Position numbers and translations under genes: made by a program. Source: Actinomyces sp. HMSC035G02 (lineage in GTDB: Bacteria; Actinomycetota; Actinomycetes; Actinomycetales; Actinomycetaceae). From it: a DNA stretch of 64,000 nucleotides. Positions 17,247-25,730 of this stretch are shown here, one piece after another (within the stretch, counting starts at the first letter, position 1; each line of letters begins with the position of its first letter). The DNA lies in contig KV835868.1 in NCBI GenBank assembly GCA_001838165.1, forward strand, positions 108,485-172,484. Direction: 5' to 3'. A model generated the notes under the pieces. The model made no database searches. It was not told the origin of the DNA and saw only the letters and a program-made list of their open reading frames with translations.

Positions 17247-18971
17247 ATGGCAACGACGCCCACGCTCGCCCGCCGCGCGCACATGCGCGCCCTCACCGCG
17301 GCTCTGACCCTCGCGCTCATCGCCCTGCCCGCGCAGGCCCGCGCTGACGCCGAGGACGAGGCCGCACCGCAGTCCGCAGCGCAAAGCTCCACTGCGGCCC
17401 AGTCCGCCCCGCAGGCCGAGCCGTCGGCCTCTCCCAGCCCCGAGACCACGGACGCGCCCGAGCCCGCCGCCCCCGCAGCGAACGGCGAGGACCGGGCACC
17501 CACTGCCTCGTCGGAGAGCGAGGAGCCTCCGACGATGGCCGCTCCCGATGAGACCGGACGGGGCGCGTGGATGCGTGACTCGGTCGGCTGGTGGTGGCGG
17601 CGAGCCGACGGCACGTACCCGGCCTCCCAGTGGGTGGGGATCGGGGGCGCCCGCTACTACTTCTACGACAGCGGCTACATGGCCACCGGCTGGTTTCGTG
17701 ACGGTGCCGACTGGTTCTTCCTGGCTCCCTCTGGGGCGCTCGTTGGCGGCTGGCTGAAAGACGGTGGCTCGTGGTACTACCTGGATCCCGCGAGCGGCGT
17801 GATGCGCACGGGCCTGACCGCGGTGGATGGCACGTGGTACTACCTGGATTCGTCGGGTGCGATGCGCACCGGGTGGGTGCTCCTGGACGACGGGTGGCAC
17901 TACTTCGCGTCCAACGGCTCCCAGATCGGCGGTTGGCTGCGCGACGGGGGAGAGTGGTACTACCTCGACCCGAACAGCGGAGTGATGCGCACGGGGCTCA
18001 CCGGCGTGGATGGCTCGTGGTACTACCTGGGGTCGTCGGGTGCGATGCGCACCGGCTGGGAGCACCTCTTCGACGGGTGGCACTTCTTCGCCTCCAACGG
18101 TGCCCAGATGGGAGGCTGGCTGCGCGACGGGGGAGAGTGGTACTACCTTGACCCCGACACCGGCGTCATGCGAACCGAGCCCCTGGAGCTGAACGGTCGC
18201 CGCTACGTGTTCGACGCCTCGGGCGCGTGGCGCGGGTACGAGGCCCCGGCCGGCTACCTGCAGCCCACCGACCACATCACGAGCCTCGGGGATGCGACTA
18301 ACACGCTCACCTGGGGCATGAACGGCACCAAGGTACGCATCGCACAGGTGCGCCTCGGCCTGTGGCATGCAAACAAGCTCGCCTCCGTCGACGCGCCCTT
18401 CGTGGCCGCCGTCAAGAACTTCCAGCAGCGCGCAGGCCTGCCCGTCACCGGCGTCGTCGACAAGGCCACCTGGGACGCCATGGACACCGGATACCCGTGG
18501 ACCGTCGACCAGTACCAGGCCACGCCCCTGCCCCTGACGGCCACGCGCGGCGAGCGCGTCGAGGCCATGATCGGGTACGCGTGGAACCAGACGGGCTCGT
18601 CCTACACGTGGGGCGGCGCGGGCCCCTACGACCAGGGATTCGACTGCTCCGGCCTGGTCCTCCAATCCCTCTACGCCGCGGGCCTGGATCCACAGCCCAT
18701 CGACGTCATCAAGCACGCGTGGCCCTCCTACCGAACGTCGCAGGAGCTCTACGCCTACCCGTACTTCCAGCATGTGCCCCTCGCCCAGCGCCAGCGCGGT
18801 GACCTCATCTTCTACACGACGAGCGGCACCGTCACACACGTCGCCATCTACCTGGGCGACGACATGATCGTCCACACCGACTGGATGGGGCGACCCGCCC
18901 GCATGCAGCACATCACCGCGGGATACGGGTGGGATCGTATGACGCCAGACGTTGTGCGCCCGCTGCCCTAG
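17247..18971 (+). CDS. Secreted choline-binding-repeat protein with peptidoglycan-binding and NlpC/P60 hydrolase domains
   Basis: A 574-residue secreted protein. Residues 1-34 are a signal peptide ending AQARA. Residues 35-105 are an Ala/Pro/Glu-rich linker. Residues about 108-330 hold at least eight 20-residue choline/glucan-binding-type repeats (WYYLDSSGAMRTGW pattern), organised into a 61-residue superrepeat. Residues about 350-410 resemble a PG_binding_1 domain (VAAVKNFQQRAGLPVTGVVD). Residues about 430-574 are an NlpC/P60 cysteine peptidase with Cys467 in FDCSG and His531 in THVAIYLG. It should cleave peptidoglycan peptides while docked on choline-bearing polymer. Pneumococcal autolysins use the same repeat type to hold teichoic-acid phosphocholine, so the lic operon in the same locus gives a ready ligand. 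Starts at ATG 17247. Confidence 0.9.
   Translation: MATTPTLARRAHMRALTAALTLALIALPAQARADAEDEAAPQSAAQSSTAAQSAPQAEPSASPSPETTDAPEPAAPAANGEDRAPTASSESEEPPTMAAPDETGRGAWMRDSVGWWWRRADGTYPASQWVGIGGARYYFYDSGYMATGWFRDGADWFFLAPSGALVGGWLKDGGSWYYLDPASGVMRTGLTAVDGTWYYLDSSGAMRTGWVLLDDGWHYFASNGSQIGGWLRDGGEWYYLDPNSGVMRTGLTGVDGSWYYLGSSGAMRTGWEHLFDGWHFFASNGAQMGGWLRDGGEWYYLDPDTGVMRTEPLELNGRRYVFDASGAWRGYEAPAGYLQPTDHITSLGDATNTLTWGMNGTKVRIAQVRLGLWHANKLASVDAPFVAAVKNFQQRAGLPVTGVVDKATWDAMDTGYPWTVDQYQATPLPLTATRGERVEAMIGYAWNQTGSSYTWGGAGPYDQGFDCSGLVLQSLYAAGLDPQPIDVIKHAWPSYRTSQELYAYPYFQHVPLAQRQRGDLIFYTTSGTVTHVAIYLGDDMIVHTDWMGRPARMQHITAGYGWDRMTPDVVRPLP
17771..18180 (+). repeat. 183-bp tandem superrepeat inside the choline-binding region
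   Basis: The sequence gtggtactacct recurs at 17771, 17954 and 18137, an exact 183-bp (61-codon) period, with long near-identical stretches such as cgcgacgggggagagtggta. Each unit encodes three 20-residue ligand-binding repeats. Two units are complete and a third is partial. Such DNA can gain or lose units by recombination. Confidence 0.85.
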
Positions 18972-18986
18972 GACAGATGCGGATGC

Positions 18987-19018
18987 GGGCCGGCCGTGGA
19001 GCGCTCCACGGCCGGCCC
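18987..19018. terminator. Bidirectional terminator between convergent genes
   Basis: A perfect 32-bp palindrome (16-bp arms, gggccggccgtggagc and its complement) sits between the choline-binding protein gene ending at 18971 and the minus-strand GT2 ending at 19041. It is not followed by a long T-run, but its position and strength make it the likely terminator for both strands. Confidence 0.7.
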
Positions 19019-19040
19019 GTCTGTCTGAGTCAGGTATTCC

Positions 19041-20084
19041 TCAGCGCCCCAGCAGACGACGCAGGACGCGCTTGGGCAGGGACGCCGTGCGGCGCAGCGA
19101 CCGCTGCAGGGCGAATCCGGCATCGAGCTGCTCGCGCAGGGCACTGACCTCTCCGCGCAGCTCATGCACCTGCTCGTGCAAGGCCGTCATCGTGTTCAGC
19201 AAGTTCACATGCACAAGATTCAGTGAGGAGTGTACGCCCGAATCCACGCGCGCCAGCTCCTCGCGCATCCGGCGGTAGTACTCCGCCGACAGCAGAGCCT
19301 GGCCCAGGTGCGGGGACGAAGGGTCGTCCGTCGCCAGCATGGCACGCAGGTAGCGGTCGCGGATATGCAGGTTGTCCCACTTGTGCAGGTACGCGTCCGT
19401 GACGACGGAGTTGCCCAGGGACGCATCCATCGTGTCGCGGTGGTGCCAGTAGGCCAGCGGCTCCCCGTCGACGAAACCGACCGGCGAGTCCGCCAGCAGT
19501 CGCAGGTTGAAATCCCAGTCTGCCTGCGTCTGCAGGGATCCATCCCAGTGGCCGACCCGGTCGGCGACCTCGCGCCGGATCAGCTGAGAGATCGGCGGCG
19601 TGTAGTTCTCCACCATCATGTCCACGAGGGACAGGCCGTAGTTATCCGTCGACAGGACCTCGCGCTCGATCTCGATGCAGGTGCCGTCGGCGCGCACGCG
19701 CTCGCGGATGATCTCGCAGCGGGTGGCAACGCCGCCCGCCTCGGGGTGCTCGTCCAGGTAGGCGACCGTCTTCTTCAGGAAGTGCGGGTGCCAGGAGTCG
19801 TCATCGTCGTGGACCGCGTAGTAGCGGTTGTGCGACACCGCCAGGCCAGACTCGAGCGCGGCCTCGCGGCCGTTCGAGACCTCGTTCGTGACGATCGTGA
19901 TCTTGGAACGAACGGCGCTCTTCTGCTTCTTGACGATCTCGCGGACCTCGGCCTCGTCGCCGGCGTCGTTAACGATGACGACCTCGTAGTCGTCGAAGCT
20001 CTGCGAAGCGATCGATGCGAGGGCACGGGTGAGCATCGCCGGGCGGTTACGCGTGCGCACGACGACGGTAACTGTTGCACTCAT
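19041..20084 (-). CDS. Glycosyltransferase family 2 protein
   Basis: A 347-residue GT-A enzyme. The N-terminus VVVRTRNRPAMLTRALASI is followed by VIVNDAGDE, then AVHDDDDSWHPHFL with the DxD-like metal-binding aspartates around residue 95, and a C-terminal region ending in a predicted coiled coil (ELRGEVSALREQLDAG) and a basic tail. The tail and coiled coil suggest membrane or partner association. It overlaps the stop of the upstream DUF2142 gene (ATGA at 20081-20084). This GT2/DUF2142 pair mirrors the GT4/DUF2142 pair near 6 kb. Acceptor and donor unknown. Confidence 0.83.
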   Translation of the reverse strand: MSATVTVVVRTRNRPAMLTRALASIASQSFDDYEVVIVNDAGDEAEVREIVKKQKSAVRSKITIVTNEVSNGREAALESGLAVSHNRYYAVHDDDDSWHPHFLKKTVAYLDEHPEAGGVATRCEIIRERVRADGTCIEIEREVLSTDNYGLSLVDMMVENYTPPISQLIRREVADRVGHWDGSLQTQADWDFNLRLLADSPVGFVDGEPLAYWHHRDTMDASLGNSVVTDAYLHKWDNLHIRDRYLRAMLATDDPSSPHLGQALLSAEYYRRMREELARVDSGVHSSLNLVHVNLLNTMTALHEQVHELRGEVSALREQLDAGFALQRSLRRTASLPKRVLRRLLGR

Positions 20085-21634
20085 GCAGTTTCTTCCTCTT
20101 CGGTCGGAGTGGTCGAGGCGGACGCCTCCACCTGGCGGTTACGCAGCAGGTAGATGGCGCTCGCCAGGGCAAGTGCGTATCCCAGGGAGGCCAGGCCCCA
20201 CAGGGCCATTGGGCTCAGCGGCATGTCGGCCCACCACCACTGGATGTCACCATTCAGGTTACCCGGTGCGATCCATCCGAGGTGGCGGATCGACAGCAGG
20301 CCTCGGACGAAGCGAGCGATCGTCGTGTGCATCGCAACCGCGTCGACGACGCTCAGGAAGAAGACGAACATGACGATCTGGCCACGGGTCAGCGAGGACT
20401 TCTTGAAGGCGGAGGAGAGCCAGATGAGCAGCCACGTACCCAGCAGCGGCAGGGCATAGCGGGAGTGGTATCCGCCGAGGTTGGGGAACGTCGGCGGGGT
20501 CGCGATCAGCAGCGGGATGCCGGCCATTGCGCCGAAGACCATGAAGGCTGCCAGGGCTTTGCGCAGGCTCACGGTGCGCGCGCCGTAGAAGAGGACCGCG
20601 CCCAGGACGAGGAGGCCGAGGATCGTCGTGTAGCCCGGCAGAGGAGTGTCACGCCAGCCGGGGCCGGAGTACAACCCGATGAAGCCCGCGAAGTACTCGG
20701 GCAGGTAGCGGATGTTCATGATCGCGACCTCGATCCGCTCGTGCAGGGTCACCGAGGCGTCGGACTGGGCGATGTGGCCGGACTGTCCGGAGCTGAGCAT
20801 GCACCAGATGCCGATGACGCTGAGGAGCGACGCGACACCGATCTCGGGCAGGTGTCGGCGGCGGGCAGCCAGGATCAGGATCCCGAGGGACGCCACGAAG
20901 ACGTAGAAGGCTGCGTCGCCTCGAGAGCCGTAGCACAGGAGGGACGCGAGACCGGCGACACCCAGGAGCGTCCAGCGGCGCCATCCCTGCGCGTTCAGTG
21001 CGCCGTAGAGAGCCGCGCCGTATGCGAAGACGCCCGTGATCGCCCACGAGGACGGATTGTTGGAGGCGATGAAGTACAGGCCGATCGGCGTCCATGCGAT
21101 GAGCGCGGCCAGCGCGGTCGCGCGCCGGACCTCGCGGGTTGACAGCGCGCAGACTGCGCCGATCAGCGCTATTGCGATGCCAACGTTGATCGCTCGCATG
21201 ATCCACACGGAGTGCTCGACGTTGTGGCCCACGAACAGATGGTGGAACTGGTAGAAGCCGTAGGGGTATTGGCCGTCGTTGTACCGGTTTGACGGGAACA
21301 TCGTGTCGTCCGAGTATTCCTTGATGCACGCGTGCGAGCGATCGGGCTTGAAGGCCTCGCACGGCGCGTGGGAGGTGGTCACGGGGGCCATGACGTACAG
21401 GTCACCGTCGATGGTTGTCGTACCGCAGCCCGTGGACTCGATGGGGCGCGGGCACCACGTGGAAACGAGGTGGTAATCGTCGTCCGGAGATGCACCCGGA
21501 GGAGAGGCGAAGATCCAGCCCGTGGCCACGGCGAGGATGCCGAGGGCCAGGATGATGAAGGCCAGGGGTCGCGCTGCGGTAGAGACGAAACGGTCCCGCG
21601 CTTGGGCGAGGTGGTCGACGAGCGCACGTGCCAT
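20081..21634 (-). CDS. DUF2142 family membrane protein (second copy)
   Basis: A 517-residue polytopic protein, a paralogue of the DUF2142 gene at 4589-6142. It shares the first membrane segment, the SPDDDYH loop and WCPRP and TGCG cysteines, then the NDGQYPYGFYQFHHLFV region matching NYPWGYYQFAHLFV in the other copy. Start ATG 21634 makes the two copies the same length; an upstream TTG at 21646 is possible and neither has a clear ribosome site. Coupled to the GT2 downstream. DUF2142 proteins are suspected to be polyprenyl-phosphate-sugar dependent transferases at the outer face of the membrane, but this is not proven. Confidence 0.8.
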   Translation of the reverse strand: MARALVDHLAQARDRFVSTAARPLAFIILALGILAVATGWIFASPPGASPDDDYHLVSTWCPRPIESTGCGTTTIDGDLYVMAPVTTSHAPCEAFKPDRSHACIKEYSDDTMFPSNRYNDGQYPYGFYQFHHLFVGHNVEHSVWIMRAINVGIAIALIGAVCALSTREVRRATALAALIAWTPIGLYFIASNNPSSWAITGVFAYGAALYGALNAQGWRRWTLLGVAGLASLLCYGSRGDAAFYVFVASLGILILAARRRHLPEIGVASLLSVIGIWCMLSSGQSGHIAQSDASVTLHERIEVAIMNIRYLPEYFAGFIGLYSGPGWRDTPLPGYTTILGLLVLGAVLFYGARTVSLRKALAAFMVFGAMAGIPLLIATPPTFPNLGGYHSRYALPLLGTWLLIWLSSAFKKSSLTRGQIVMFVFFLSVVDAVAMHTTIARFVRGLLSIRHLGWIAPGNLNGDIQWWWADMPLSPMALWGLASLGYALALASAIYLLRNRQVEASASTTPTEEEETA

Positions 21635-21718
21635 GAAATGAGCCAATCTGTCCGGGATAGGTACGTCTAATGTACACGAGTCCGGGCTCGGCCCGGCGGG
21701 GGCGAGGCCGCGCGCAGG

Positions 21719-22312
21719 CTAGAAAACGACGGGCCAGTGGGGCATGCAGGTCGTGAGCGTCCCGTGGGCGTTCGTGGCCTCGGCGAGGGCCTGCGTGTAG
21801 GCGGGATTCACCTCGGGCTTTTCGCCGCGCTTGAGGGCCTCCTCGGCCTCCTGCTGATCGGCGAACTCCGGGATCGCGCCGGAGTCGAGGGCCTCGTTGC
21901 GCTCGACGTAAACGGCGAGGGCAGCGAGGGCCTGCTTGGAGGTCTCGTCCGTGGCTGCCTGGGTCAGGCGGTCGGAGTAGTCGTTTTTGAAGGAAGCCGC
22001 GAAGGCTTCCCACGCGCGGTGACGCTCGTCTGCGTTGGTTTCCCCCGAGCGCTTGGCCGCCAGCGACCTGTAGGCCTGGCCGGTCTCGGACCCGTTGAGC
22101 GCCTCGGTGAAGATCTCGTCCATGGCCGCGCAGCCGGGGGAGGCCGCGTGCAGAGTCGGCATCGCCGATCCTGACGGCTGGCCGGGGTCTCCCGGGGAAA
22201 CGGAGGCCGCGGGCGTCGACTGTGTGCTCTGGGTGTCCTCGTGCATGGAGCACGAGGCGGTGGCACAAGCACAGAGGGCGAGCAGTGCGAGCGAAGGGAC
22301 GAGACGAGTCAC
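21719..22312 (-). CDS. Hypothetical lipoprotein
   Basis: A 197-residue protein not recognised as any named family. It starts with a lipoprotein-type signal (MTRLVPSLALLALCACATAS) containing cysteines at positions 14, 16 and 21; the lipidated one is probably within LCAC. A Ser/Thr/Pro spacer follows and then a helical, charged domain (about residues 60-190) rich in Ala and Glu with AAMDEIFTEAL and a single Cys near the C-terminus (TTCMPHW). It stands alone on the minus strand, 85 bp upstream of DUF2142 and divergent from rmlB. An extracytoplasmic role is likely; nothing more can be said. Confidence 0.72.
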   Translation of the reverse strand: MTRLVPSLALLALCACATASCSMHEDTQSTQSTPAASVSPGDPGQPSGSAMPTLHAASPGCAAMDEIFTEALNGSETGQAYRSLAAKRSGETNADERHRAWEAFAASFKNDYSDRLTQAATDETSKQALAALAVYVERNEALDSGAIPEFADQQEAEEALKRGEKPEVNPAYTQALAEATNAHGTLTTCMPHWPVVF

Positions 22313-23527
<1,215 letters not shown>

Positions 23528-23540
23528 GCCTTTGGATCGC

Positions 23541-24506
23541 GTGACCCGAGACGAGGCCGCGCCTCGCCCCCGAGTCACCGTCCTCATGGCCACCTACAAC
23601 GGGATGGCCGAGGGCGGGGCCTGGCTCGACGAACAGGTGGACTCCGTGCTCGCCCAGGTGGGCGTGGAGGTTCGCCTCGTCGTGTCCGACGACGCGTCGA
23701 GCGACGGAACGCGCGCGCACTTGGAGGCGCGTGCCTCCGCCGACCCTCGGATCACGGTTCTGCCCCAGCGCGACGGCACCCCCGGAGTGACGGGCAACTT
23801 TCTGCACCTCTTCACGACGCATGCCCCCGACGGCTCCTACGTCGCCTTCACTGACCAGGACGACGTGTGGCACGAGGACAAGCTGAGTTCCCAGCTGGCC
23901 CTCATGGCCGATCGCGGGGCTGACGTCGTGTCGTCGAACGTCACGTCCTTCCAGTGGCTGCCCGGCGGGGCGGTGGGGGAGCGTCGCCTCATTCGCAAGT
24001 CGCAGCCCCAGCGCGCCTGGGACTTCCTCTTCGAGGCCGCGGGGCCCGGCTCCACCTACGTCTTCAGTCCAAAGGCCCACGAGGCCCTCGTGCGAGTGCT
24101 GAGTGGCCTCGACTACAGCGAGATCGGCGTGCACGACTGGTACGTGTACGCGCTGGCCCGCTCCATCGGCCTCACGTGGGTGATCGGCGAGGAGCCGACA
24201 CTCGAATATCGTCAGCACGGCGGCAACGTGCAGGGTGCGAACTCCGGATCCGGGGCGCGCGATGCCCGCATGGCCAAGCTGCGCAACGGCTTCTATCGCA
24301 ACCAGTTCATTCTGACTGCCCGCACCGCCCAGGAGGTTGGCACGTTCGACGAGCGCCGCGCGCGCCAGCTGCGCGCCATCCTGCGCGAGCTCGAGGGGCA
24401 GGGCGTCGCCTCGAGGCTCCGCTTCGCCATGCGCTGGCGGCAGATCCGCCGCGACCGCATGGAGGGCCTCAAGCTCGCAGGTGCGCGCCTCCTGGGCGTG
24501 TGGTGA
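23541..24506 (+). CDS. Glycosyltransferase family 2 protein (rhamnosyltransferase-like)
   Basis: A 321-residue GT-A enzyme with VTVLMATYNGM at the N-terminus, VVSDDASSDGT near residue 55 and AFTDQDDVWHEDKL (metal-binding DxD region) around residue 105. HDWYVYALA and EYRQHGGNVQG in the C-terminal half are typical of RgpB/WbbL-like rhamnosyltransferases. GTG 23541 is taken as start; the in-frame TTG at 23532, with AAGGA at 23517-23521, is a fair alternative. Its position directly behind rmlB supports dTDP-rhamnose as donor. Confidence 0.82.
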   Translation: MTRDEAAPRPRVTVLMATYNGMAEGGAWLDEQVDSVLAQVGVEVRLVVSDDASSDGTRAHLEARASADPRITVLPQRDGTPGVTGNFLHLFTTHAPDGSYVAFTDQDDVWHEDKLSSQLALMADRGADVVSSNVTSFQWLPGGAVGERRLIRKSQPQRAWDFLFEAAGPGSTYVFSPKAHEALVRVLSGLDYSEIGVHDWYVYALARSIGLTWVIGEEPTLEYRQHGGNVQGANSGSGARDARMAKLRNGFYRNQFILTARTAQEVGTFDERRARQLRAILRELEGQGVASRLRFAMRWRQIRRDRMEGLKLAGARLLGVW

Positions 24507-24510
24507 CCTT

Positions 24511-25242
24511 CTACCTCTGATAGGTGACGAGCCCGCCGTCCGCATCCTCCGTCGCCAGGATCTGCGTCAGCCTGTCCGGCGAGACGGCGTGCGGATCAAT
24601 GATGACGACCGAGCGTCCCTGCATCCACTGATCCAAGACCTGGCCCGCACCCGTACGCGCGTCCCACAGCAGCGCGACGCGGCTGCCCTGAACCGGCGCC
24701 GACGGGCGGGTCCCAGCCAGTGCCTCGTCTCGGGCTTGGGCAAGCAGAGGGGGAGTGTCGACGACGAGCGCATCCGGCTGCGTGGCGATTTCCGCGAGGC
24801 CGTCGAGAGCCCCGTCCAGCGGACCGTCCCATGCGAACGACAGGTACTGGGCTGGTTGCGCCAGTACGTGCGCCCCGGCGTCCAACGCGTCGGATGCGTC
24901 GGAGCCGAGAGTATTGGTGACGAAAAGGTCTCCGGGGAGGGGGCGTCGTGTATCGAGTACCTCCCATCCCATCGCGCGCGCTGCGATCTGCCAGAGGGTG
25001 TCCTGCCAGGGCTGAAGAGTCGTGTAGATGCGAGTTGGTGTCGCTTCTCCCGTGCCGAACAGATCGGCCGCGAGTTCGTTTGTCAGGTAGTTCGCGATCT
25101 TCGCTAACCACCGGCTGACCACGGGTCCTCCCAGTTCAACCCGCTCCTGGCCGTATTGGGTGAGTGCTGGGCCTGACCATCCGTTAATCGCTGTGATACA
25201 GTAGGTGAGCCTGCTCATAGTTTCTAAGGACTTATTGTTCAT
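24511..25242 (-). CDS. TIGR03089 family protein
   Basis: A 243-residue actinobacteria-specific protein that resembles fragments of AMP-binding enzymes but lacks a full adenylation domain. Recognisable parts are VELGGPVVSRWLAKIANYLTN near the N-terminus and GDLFVTNTLGS in the middle. In mycobacteria the homologue sits near rml genes, a WbbL-type transferase and WhiB2, and the same neighbours occur here. Function is unknown. ATG 25242 is used because TATACT lies just 7 bases upstream, which would make the transcript leaderless and start at this codon; the ATG at 25218 has no convincing ribosome site. It converges tail to tail with the GT2 gene. Confidence 0.82.
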   Translation of the reverse strand: MNNKSLETMSRLTYCITAINGWSGPALTQYGQERVELGGPVVSRWLAKIANYLTNELAADLFGTGEATPTRIYTTLQPWQDTLWQIAARAMGWEVLDTRRPLPGDLFVTNTLGSDASDALDAGAHVLAQPAQYLSFAWDGPLDGALDGLAEIATQPDALVVDTPPLLAQARDEALAGTRPSAPVQGSRVALLWDARTGAGQVLDQWMQGRSVVIIDPHAVSPDRLTQILATEDADGGLVTYQR

Positions 25243-25249
25243 GGTTTCA

Positions 25250-25277
25250 AGTATATCGAAGGTCCCAGGCGAACCAA
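25250..25277 (-). promoter_or_regulatory. Promoter of the TIGR03089 gene, probably leaderless
   Basis: On the minus strand TTGGTT (25277-25272) and TATACT (25255-25250) are 16 bp apart. Only seven bases separate the -10 element from the ATG at 25242, so transcription should begin at or next to the start codon. Leaderless mRNAs are common in actinobacteria. Confidence 0.6.
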
Positions 25278-25367
25278 ATACTTAGTAACTGTGAAGTCCT
25301 TGAAATAGGGCATTGTTTTACCGTTGGGTCAAGTGCTACGGAAAAGGTCTCAATATCGCGAAACGGC

Positions 25368-25396
25368 TTGACTTCCTGCAATGACACGCGTGTAAT
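25368..25396 (+). promoter_or_regulatory. whiB promoter
   Basis: TTGACT (25368-25373) and TGTAAT (25391-25396) have a 17-bp spacer. Start of transcription would fall near 25403, giving a leader of about 30 bases that includes AAGGAG before the WhiB ATG at 25434. Confidence 0.7.
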
Positions 25397-25433
25397 TCTC
25401 GTATTGATCGATTCGTTATAAGGAGCTCCCGCA

Positions 25434-25730
25434 ATGTGGAACATCTTCGGTGACGGACCCCTCGAGTGGTCCGAGGATGCCGACGCGGCACTGTACGCCC
25501 GCATTGACGGCCCCCTTGCGTGGCAGCAGCACGCTCTGTGTGCGCAGACGGATCCTGAGGCGTTTTTCCCCGAAAAGGGCGGCTCCACTCGCGAGGCTAA
25601 GGCTGTTTGTCAGGCCTGCCAGGTGCGCGAAGAATGCCTGGAATACGCGCTGGCTAACGACGAGCGCTTTGGCATTTGGGGCGGCATGTCCGAGCGCGAG
25701 AGGCGGCGCCTGCGCCGTATGGCCGGTTGA
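25434..25730 (+). CDS. WhiB family iron-sulfur transcriptional regulator (WhiB2/WhmD-like)
   Basis: A 98-residue WhiB-like protein, which binds a [4Fe-4S] cluster and acts with the primary sigma factor. The four cluster cysteines are seen in ALCAQ, AVCQACQV and EECLEY, followed by the GIWGG turn and the basic C-terminal helix RERRRLRRM. The neighbours (TIGR03089 upstream, DUF3499 and a metallopeptidase-family protein downstream) match the mycobacterial whiB2 region, so it is probably the WhiB2/WhmD orthologue linked to septation. Start ATG 25434 has AAGGAG nine bases upstream, and a clear promoter lies at 25368-25396. The large glycosyltransferase that follows starts within its last codons. 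Confidence 0.92.
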   Translation: MWNIFGDGPLEWSEDADAALYARIDGPLAWQQHALCAQTDPEAFFPEKGGSTREAKAVCQACQVREECLEYALANDERFGIWGGMSERERRRLRRMAG

